Below, one piece after another: positions 1-5,126 of a stretch of DNA of 6,557 nt (its first letter is position 1; each line of letters begins with the position of its first letter). Source of the stretch: Acidobacteriaceae bacterium (lineage in GTDB: Bacteria > Acidobacteriota > Terriglobia > Terriglobales > Acidobacteriaceae); contig PMWR01000219.1 in NCBI GenBank assembly GCA_003166055.1, positions 1-6,557 on the forward strand, written 5' to 3'. The notes below the pieces were generated by a model. That model made no database searches, had not been told where the DNA came from, and worked only from the letters and a program-made list of their open reading frames with translations. Made by a program: the position numbers and the translations under genes.

Positions 1-150
1 GAATGAAACGGTAAGAATCTATGATACTTTGGTGAGCCGGCGCTGAGTCACTGACGGGTGTGCGTATCAGAGCAATCATCTCGAAGTCGGACCTGGACCC
101 GCAAGCGCAGGACCAACATCGACTGAGATCGAAATAATCGATTGTTCCAC

Positions 151-2199
151 TCACTCTGTTCGCGGTGTTGGCAGGGTCAGTTTCGTCAATGCTGTTTGCG
201 CGCCGGCAAATGTCAGATGCTGGTTGTCCCAGTAAAAGCTGTGTAGCGTGTCGCGATAACGGTAGGTCGCGGGTGAAACCAATAGCGCAGCCTCGAGGTC
301 GAACAGACCGGCGCCGGTGGATGTGGCGGCATCTTCCACAATCTTCCTTGCGATCACGTCCTCCGATGGATTCATCTCAACCGCCGCTCCGGGATCGGTC
401 GGCTGACCCGGGTGAAGTCGATTTGCGAGCGACTTTCTGAATGATAGATTGACAGTTCGGATGCGCCAAAAAGGGTCTTCAGCGAAGAGTGGAACGTCTT
501 GAAACACGAGAACCCTCTTCCCGGCACTTTGCAGCGCAGAAATCGTGGACTGAAGGCTTGCGGAGAGCAATCTCTCAGAGGCTTCGAAACCAGGCTTGGG
601 TCCCCGCGGCTCAGCGCCAGTGACAATCCACGCTTTATCGTGTTCATACGGATCAACCAGCGGGTCTGTCCAGTATGAGGCGAGCACCACTATCTGGATG
701 TTTCGATCCGCATCAAAGCTATCTAAAACTTTGTTGTTGAAGGCGATGCAGTCCTCGGCCTCGTCTGGGCTCTCGGGGTAGTAGAGGCCAGTATTTGCCA
801 GAGATGGGCAAGAACTCTCGGAAGCCTCGATGAAATCGTATCCGGCCGTGTGGGCTTGCTGACGGAGTGCCAGGGCCAAAGACCCAGCATGACTGTCACC
901 CCAGAGAGCCAGCGCCGGGCGTCCTGTGTTTTCAAAACATTGAACGGATGTGTTCGGCCGATTCGCCGGGGGGTGCACAACGCATGGGTCGCCGGAGGGC
1001 CAGTCGAGTTTCTCCTCCAGAGCGAGTTCGGGCGCCCTGAACGCCATGCCGAAGGTTGTCCTTACTCCGAGGCAGACGAGGATCAGACAGGTAGTCACTG
1101 CCGCGTATCGCAAGAGCAAACGGCCTCCTGGCGTTCGCGTCCTGCGGAAGGGCTGCTCGATCCATTTATAGCTTGCGGCAGCGGCTAGAAACGAGACTGC
1201 CAGAACTGCAGTTGCCTGGAGTCGTGTGGGATTCGTCCCCAGCACGATCCGAGTGAACGTCAGGAGCGGCCAATGCCAAAGGTAAAGCGAGTAGGAAATG
1301 CGTCCAACATAGCGCAATATGCCGATGGATAGTATCCTGCGGTTGCTCCAGCCATCTGGAGCGCACAGTAAAAACGCGCTACCCAACACCGATGGGAGTG
1401 CACCGATTCCCGGAAACGGCAGAGCATTTGGGAGCCAGACTATGGACAAAAGCACGAGAAGAAGGCCAATTCCGCCAAGCACATTCTGGGCGCCCTTGCT
1501 TAAGGGCGCCGTTCTCCGTGCCGAGGTTGTTATCAGGGCCAGAAGGACACCGCCGAAAAGCTCCCAGCCACGTCCTGGCAGCAGATAAAATGCCGCTGCA
1601 CGTGCGTGTGCCACCTGGTAGCAAGCGATGCAAAATGAAAGTGTACTGAGCACCGCGAGGACAGGAACAAGGCGCACCTTGACCCGCAGCAAGAAGACCA
1701 TCAGCAAGGGAACCACAAGATAGAACTGTTCCTCGACCCCGAGAGACCAGGTCATGAGCAGTGTGCGCTGATTGGAGGCAACCGCGAAGTAGTTCGTTGT
1801 CTTCCAGTAGAAGAAGTTCGATCCCGAAAGCAGTGTTGCAACGCCTTCATTGGCTGCGCTTCGTAGTTCGAGAGGCGATAGAAGCAAACCTCCCAGAACC
1901 ATCACCACGCTAACAACGACATAAAGGGCAGGAAGGATCCGCTTAGCCCGGCGCCGATAAAACGCAATAAATGTAAATCGTCCCGATCGTTCTTCATCAT
2001 AAACGTGTCCGCCGATGAGAAACCCCGAGATGACAAAGAAGACGTCGACCCCAGTGAATCCACCCTGGAACCCGCTGAAACCAGCATGGAAGAATAGCAC
2101 TGAAAGAACGGCGACAGCACGCAGACCGTCGATGTCGGCGCGGTAACCATCTTCGGAGTTTCTGGTTCCCGGGGATGGCCGTTCAATCAGCTTCACCAT
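151..2199 (-). CDS. Membrane acyltransferase with C-terminal SGNH domain (OafA/YrhL-like)
   Basis: Probable O-acyltransferase that moves an acyl group across the inner membrane and attaches it to a cell-surface glycan; the substrate is unknown. From ATG 2199 the protein has 682 residues. The acyltransferase-3 domain spans about 19-365: it opens with YRADIDGLRA, has the conserved His38 in LFFHAG, then GVDVFFVISGF, the basic FYRRRAKRILPALY loop (about 80-93), TWSLGVEEQFY (about 150-160) and SLYLWHWPLL, and closes with YKWIEQPFR. It contains around ten hydrophobic segments. The periplasmic SGNH domain follows, with GDSH at 434-437 (nucleophile Ser436) and a C-terminal DNQHL carrying Asp658 and His661, so the catalytic set looks complete. 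The start is uncertain. The frame stays open to TTG 2250 and an ATG at 2223, neither with a good Shine-Dalgarno site. The 2223-2200 stretch has AT-rich, rare-type codons and a TATAAT box, so I prefer 2199. It is divergent from the second acyltransferase. Family assignment is firm; substrate is inference. Confidence 0.9.
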   Translation of the reverse strand: MVKLIERPSPGTRNSEDGYRADIDGLRAVAVLSVLFFHAGFSGFQGGFTGVDVFFVISGFLIGGHVYDEERSGRFTFIAFYRRRAKRILPALYVVVSVVMVLGGLLLSPLELRSAANEGVATLLSGSNFFYWKTTNYFAVASNQRTLLMTWSLGVEEQFYLVVPLLMVFLLRVKVRLVPVLAVLSTLSFCIACYQVAHARAAAFYLLPGRGWELFGGVLLALITTSARRTAPLSKGAQNVLGGIGLLLVLLSIVWLPNALPFPGIGALPSVLGSAFLLCAPDGWSNRRILSIGILRYVGRISYSLYLWHWPLLTFTRIVLGTNPTRLQATAVLAVSFLAAAASYKWIEQPFRRTRTPGGRLLLRYAAVTTCLILVCLGVRTTFGMAFRAPELALEEKLDWPSGDPCVVHPPANRPNTSVQCFENTGRPALALWGDSHAGSLALALRQQAHTAGYDFIEASESSCPSLANTGLYYPESPDEAEDCIAFNNKVLDSFDADRNIQIVVLASYWTDPLVDPYEHDKAWIVTGAEPRGPKPGFEASERLLSASLQSTISALQSAGKRVLVFQDVPLFAEDPFWRIRTVNLSFRKSLANRLHPGQPTDPGAAVEMNPSEDVIARKIVEDAATSTGAGLFDLEAALLVSPATYRYRDTLHSFYWDNQHLTFAGAQTALTKLTLPTPRTE

Positions 2200-2206
2200 G
2201 CGACGG

Positions 2207-2212
2207 ATTATA
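2207..2212 (-). promoter_or_regulatory. Candidate -10 box for the SGNH acyltransferase gene
   Basis: The minus strand reads TATAAT here, an exact sigma-70-type -10 consensus, with seven bases (CCGTCGC) between it and ATG 2199. That spacing would put the transcription start at or next to the A of the ATG, giving a leaderless mRNA, which fits the lack of a Shine-Dalgarno site. No convincing -35 hexamer lies 16-18 bp upstream (ACTCAT or CACTCA). A chance match is possible. Confidence 0.35.
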
Positions 2213-2436
2213 TTATCTAACATGCAAACATGAGTGGCCTGCTGCCGCAAACGCTGAATGTTTCCGCATCAGGGTGCCCTTGGTCTTGCAATCTGCTTCA
2301 GGAGGGCTAAATTCCCTGGGGCCGATGCCGAAATAGAATATTCCGGCTTACACTAGACTGCAGACCGCATGCTGCAAGAGTTGCCGGGATAAGGGGGAAC
2401 GAGGTCCACCTCTCGCTTGCCGGCCGAGGTTCAGGA

Positions 2437-2453
2437 GTTACCCCGGTGGTAAC
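2437..2453. promoter_or_regulatory. Dyad GTTACC-N5-GGTAAC upstream of the plus-strand acyltransferase
   Basis: A perfect 6-bp inverted repeat with a 5-bp spacer (17 bp in all) lies 29 bp before GTG 2483. Its size and symmetry suit a dimeric regulator's operator, or a short hairpin in the mRNA leader. A second, smaller dyad (GAGGT-CC-ACCTC) lies at 2401-2412. No specific regulator is recognised. Confidence 0.3.
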
Positions 2454-2470
2454 AATGCAGTAAACAACCG

Positions 2471-2475
2471 AGGAG
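2471..2475 (+). promoter_or_regulatory. Ribosome binding site fixing a GTG start
   Basis: AGGAG lies seven bases before GTG 2483. It supports the GTG as the true start of the acyltransferase, ahead of internal alternatives. Confidence 0.8.
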
Positions 2476-2482
2476 ATCCGTA

Positions 2483-3667
2483 GTGCCGGACACAGATGCC
2501 GCCAGGCCTTCGTTGTTTTCCGCGCTTTCTCTGCGCAGAATCACCACCTCCGGCAACTATATTCCGGAGATCGACGGCCTGCGCTTCGTCGCCATCCTGT
2601 CGGTGGTGCTTTATCACGTCCCGATCCAGATTGCGCTCCACCTTGGTCAAGAGGTGGCGTCGGATCCGATCTGGTGCCTGGTCCAGCATGGCGGGCGCGG
2701 CGTCGAACTTTTCTTTCTGATCAGTGGTTTCATCCTGGGATTGCCGTTTGCGGCTCACCTTCTGGTTGGCCGGAAGGCAGTGCGCTTGAAACAGTACTTC
2801 CTGCGGAGGGTGACACGGCTTGAACCCCCTTACGTCCTTGCGATGTCTCTCCGGATGCTGCTGCTGCTTCTGGTGATGCACAAGCCCGTGCATGATGTCC
2901 TATCCCATGGATTTGCCAGCCTCTTCTATCTGCACAGCATGATCTTCGGCTCTATGAGTTCCATTTATCCGCCTGCCTGGTCGCTGGAAGTGGAGATTCA
3001 GTTCTATTGCCTGGCGCCGCTTTTTGCCTGGAGCTATTTCACGCTGCGTCCGCCATGGCTCAGGAGGCTCATCGGCCTGGCCTTCATTCTCGCGGCCGGC
3101 ATTTTGCAGGTCCACTTTCTAGGTACCGATTACAATTCCAGAGCGGACCTCTCAATCCTCAATTTCGCTCAGTACTTCTTTAGCGGTTTCCTGCTGTGCG
3201 ACTTGTATCTCACCAATTGGAATCGAATTCCACGCCATTGGGTCTGGGACGCCCTCTCAGCCGTTTGCTGGTGGTGGATCTTCGCAGCCCAGGGGAGCAA
3301 AGTGCATGTCCTTCTGCCAGTAGCGGCGTTGATGGCCTATGTCGGCGCGTTCAAGGGCGTGGTGTTCCCCAGATTCTTTCGCCTAACCTGGGTCAGTATC
3401 CTGGGCGGCATGTGCTACAGCATTTATCTGACACACAACCTGGCCATCACCGCAGTCGGATTTGTCTTTCACCGGCTGCTTGCATCCCCGGGGGTGCCCG
3501 CATGGGAGCGCACATCGATCGCCTATGCCGCCTCGATCCCTGCTGTGCTCGCCCTCGGCTTGCTCCTCTTCGTGCTTGTGGAGCGGCCATGCATGGACAA
3601 GAACTGGCCGGCAAAACTCTGGCGCCGCTTGCGAGCCAACAATAACCCGACAGTCGCCATTCCCTAG
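2483..3667 (+). CDS. Acyltransferase-3 family integral membrane protein
   Basis: Predicted inner-membrane acyltransferase of 394 residues that probably O-acylates a surface saccharide or lipid-linked glycan; the acceptor is unknown. The N-terminal 24 or so residues are cytosolic. The domain then starts with YIPEIDGLRFVAILSV (about 26-41), with the conserved His45 in VLYHVP, RGVELFFLISGFILG (72-86), and the positively charged loop FLRRVTRLEPPYVL (106-119). PAWSLEVEIQFY (164-175) carries the family's acidic pair Glu169/Glu171. MCYSIYLTHN (310-319) follows, and the closing motif is LFVLVERPCMDKNW (362-375). About ten hydrophobic stretches are visible. Unlike its divergent neighbour it has no SGNH domain; its length is normal for the single-domain branch. 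The start is a GTG with AGGAG at ideal spacing. It looks monocistronic: the next gene is convergent. Family assignment is secure, substrate is not. Confidence 0.92.
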   Translation: MPDTDAARPSLFSALSLRRITTSGNYIPEIDGLRFVAILSVVLYHVPIQIALHLGQEVASDPIWCLVQHGGRGVELFFLISGFILGLPFAAHLLVGRKAVRLKQYFLRRVTRLEPPYVLAMSLRMLLLLLVMHKPVHDVLSHGFASLFYLHSMIFGSMSSIYPPAWSLEVEIQFYCLAPLFAWSYFTLRPPWLRRLIGLAFILAAGILQVHFLGTDYNSRADLSILNFAQYFFSGFLLCDLYLTNWNRIPRHWVWDALSAVCWWWIFAAQGSKVHVLLPVAALMAYVGAFKGVVFPRFFRLTWVSILGGMCYSIYLTHNLAITAVGFVFHRLLASPGVPAWERTSIAYAASIPAVLALGLLLFVLVERPCMDKNWPAKLWRRLRANNNPTVAIP

Positions 3668-3700
3668 CCGCGGCTCACTTCCGGCAATCACGCGGATATT

Positions 3701-3734
3701 GAACAAGAAGAGCACCACGTTGGGCGTAGTGCTC
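3701..3734 (-). terminator. Probable rho-independent terminator of the cysG-yeiH operon
   Basis: Bases 3710-3719 (GAGCACCACG) and 3725-3734 (CGTAGTGCTC) form a 10-bp stem with a 5-base loop. Read on the minus strand, the one imperfect pair becomes a U-G wobble, and the stem is followed directly by the U-rich UUCUUGUUC. On the plus strand the stem has a C-A mismatch and no T-run follows, so it mainly serves the minus-strand transcript, 104 bases past the yeiH-like stop codon. The U-tract is interrupted, so efficiency may be moderate. Confidence 0.5.
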
Positions 3735-3837
3735 TCATGGCGATGAGGTGACGGATGGCGACAACCACCTTCAGCAGCGTCAGGCGCGCTGCCACCAACC
3801 GCAGAAGGATCTAAATTGCTAAAGGTAAAAATCAGCT

Positions 3838-4926
3838 CTATAGATGAAGAAAGTGATCTGCGCCGTAGACCAGGCCCAGCGTAACCAGGGCTATGAAAAC
3901 TTCGCCGATGGCTCCGACAACGAAAGGGCGCCAGCCCTGTTTGCCTAGCTCGCGCAGGCTGGTGCGCAGGCCGACTCCGGCGAAAGTGAGCAGGAAGGCC
4001 CATCGGGATAGGTTGGCAAGGCTGGCCAGTTGCGGCTTGGCGAAAAAGCCGACGGTGGCAAGCAGGGAAATCAGTAGGAATCCCAGGACAAATTTGGGGA
4101 ATTTGCGCCACAGGAATGCGGCCTTGTTTCCGATCGCCCGGGCCTCACCGCGCGACGACCAATAGAGCGCGTAGCCAAGCACGACGAAGCCGATGAGGGC
4201 GTTGCGGCTGGTCTTGGCGAGGACGGCGACCTTGCCTGCAGCGTCAGAGTAGAGCGCGCCGGCGGCGGTAGCTTCAGCGGTGTTGTCGACGGCGAGACCG
4301 GCCCAGAGGCCATAGGCCTTGTCGCTGAGGTGCAACGAGTGGCCGATGAGCGGGAATGTGAAGAGCGAGATGGCGCCCAGCGCGAGAATAGCGGCGATGG
4401 CGTAGGAGGCGTCTTCATCGTCGGCATCGATGGCGGGCTTGGCGGCGATGATGGCGGAGACACCGCATATGGATGAGCCGATGGCCAGCAGCGATGTGAG
4501 TTTGGGCTTGAGCTTGAACGCGCGGCCAATGAAGTGCATAAACGTGAAGGACAGGGTGATGGCGAAGGCGACGAGCAGGAGCGAAATGCCGCCGAGATGA
4601 AGAACATCGCCGAGAAGGAAGCGCGAGCCGAGCAGGACGATCCCGGCTTTGAGCCAGAACTCGTAAGTGGCTACGCCGGGTTGAAAGATGCGCGGGATAC
4701 CGGTAGTGTTGGCGATGATGAGGCCGATGACGATGGCCCAGAGAACGTATTCGATGTTGGGGAAGGTGATGTGGTGGGACTTGGTGTAGGCGGCGATGGA
4801 TTGCTCGATGAACTTTCCGGCGTAGCCGACGGCGGCCAGCAGAAGCAGGCCGGGGATGAGTTCAACGACGCGGCGTGCGAGGCCGGATGAGGGCGCGAGT
4901 GTGGCAGTGGTGACGGCAGTGGCCAT
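3838..4926 (-). CDS. YeiH-family putative sulfate exporter (PSE/UPF0324)
   Basis: Polytopic inner-membrane protein of 362 residues in the YeiH / putative sulfate exporter family, a normal family length. Family-typical stretches are IVIGLIIANTTGIP (65-78), FWLKAGIVLLGSRFLLGDV (90-108), the core GSSICGVSAIIAAKPAI (150-166) followed by the acidic DADDEDASYAIAAILALG (167-184), GLWAGLAVDNTAEATAAGALYSDAAGKVAV (206-235) with TSRNALIG, and RKFPKFVLGFL (274-284). About ten hydrophobic segments are visible. Export of sulfate or a related anion is a family-level prediction and not demonstrated. The frame is open to ATG 4962, but AAGGAG at 4933-4938 lies six bases before ATG 4926, so the shorter start is chosen. 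It is the last gene of a minus-strand unit behind a small membrane protein and a siroheme synthase, a context that supports a link to sulfur assimilation. Confidence 0.9.
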   Translation of the reverse strand: MATAVTTATLAPSSGLARRVVELIPGLLLLAAVGYAGKFIEQSIAAYTKSHHITFPNIEYVLWAIVIGLIIANTTGIPRIFQPGVATYEFWLKAGIVLLGSRFLLGDVLHLGGISLLLVAFAITLSFTFMHFIGRAFKLKPKLTSLLAIGSSICGVSAIIAAKPAIDADDEDASYAIAAILALGAISLFTFPLIGHSLHLSDKAYGLWAGLAVDNTAEATAAGALYSDAAGKVAVLAKTSRNALIGFVVLGYALYWSSRGEARAIGNKAAFLWRKFPKFVLGFLLISLLATVGFFAKPQLASLANLSRWAFLLTFAGVGLRTSLRELGKQGWRPFVVGAIGEVFIALVTLGLVYGADHFLHL

Positions 4927-4932
4927 GGATGT

Positions 4933-4938
4933 CTCCTT
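4933..4938 (-). promoter_or_regulatory. Ribosome binding site that decides the yeiH-like start
   Basis: The minus strand reads AAGGAG six bases before ATG 4926. The alternative upstream ATG at 4962 would add 12 residues (beginning MLHALEISKE) that cover this site and look non-conserved. Confidence 0.8.
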
Positions 4939-4974
4939 ACTTATTTCGAGTGCGTGAAGCAAGACCGGCGGGAC

Positions 4975-5097
4975 TTACCACTTAATGGGTGGAATCAGGT
5001 TGAGGCGCACGAGAAGGGCGAGAGCAAGCGCGAGTGTGACGGCGTAGACATCGAGTGAGAGGCCGCGCCGGGGCGGGGCGGCGGTGGATTCAGACAT
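4975..5097 (-). CDS. Small single-pass membrane protein, 40 aa
   Basis: A short minus-strand gene of 40 residues running from MSESTAAPPRRG to LIPPIKW. Residues 1-16 are polar and basic (PPRRG at 8-12). Residues 17-35 form one hydrophobic helix rich in Ala and Leu, interrupted by Arg31 and Asn33. The tail is short (PPIKW). Support for a real gene: GGAG at 5105-5108, seven bases before the ATG; exact placement in the gap between two co-directional genes (29 bp after the cysG-like stop, 48 bp before the yeiH-like start); and a sensible membrane-protein composition. The basic N-terminal flank predicts that the N-terminus is cytoplasmic. I know no defined family or function. An accessory subunit or stabiliser of the adjacent transporter is a reasonable inference from position only. 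Confidence 0.72.
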   Translation of the reverse strand: MSESTAAPPRRGLSLDVYAVTLALALALLVRLNLIPPIKW

Positions 5098-5104
5098 GGG
5101 GTTG

Positions 5105-5108
5105 CTCC
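5105..5108 (-). promoter_or_regulatory. Ribosome binding site of the 40-aa gene
   Basis: The minus strand reads GGAG seven bases before ATG 5097. Being in the right place and in the 29-bp gap after the preceding stop codon, it is the main argument that the tiny gene is translated. Confidence 0.65.
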
Positions 5109-5126
5109 GTTGAGTTGTTTTGAACT

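Noticed and set aside
2..46. Open frame ending in TLVSRR and a stop, possibly the 3' end of an upstream plus-strand gene
   Set aside because: Only 14 residues are visible, with no recognisable motif. Bases 1-150 hold nothing else I can support, and no convincing terminator for the minus-strand acyltransferase.
2438..2893. 151-codon minus-strand open frame antisense to the second acyltransferase
   Set aside because: Gln/His/Arg-rich antisense artefact. The plus-strand frame has a strong ribosome binding site and the family motifs.
3774..3792. Short hairpin GCAGCG-N7-CGCTGC in the convergent gap
   Set aside because: Only a 6-bp stem with no T-run on either side. The hairpin at 3710-3734 is the better terminator candidate.
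3383..4111. 242-codon minus-strand open frame overlapping two genes
   Set aside because: It runs antisense to the acyltransferase end and out of frame with the yeiH-like gene. The composition is shadow-like (Pro, Arg, His, Ser), with no family motif and no ribosome binding site.
4071..4607. 178-codon minus-strand open frame inside the yeiH-like gene
   Set aside because: It is a Ser/Pro-rich shifted-frame translation of a GC-rich gene whose real frame carries all the family motifs.
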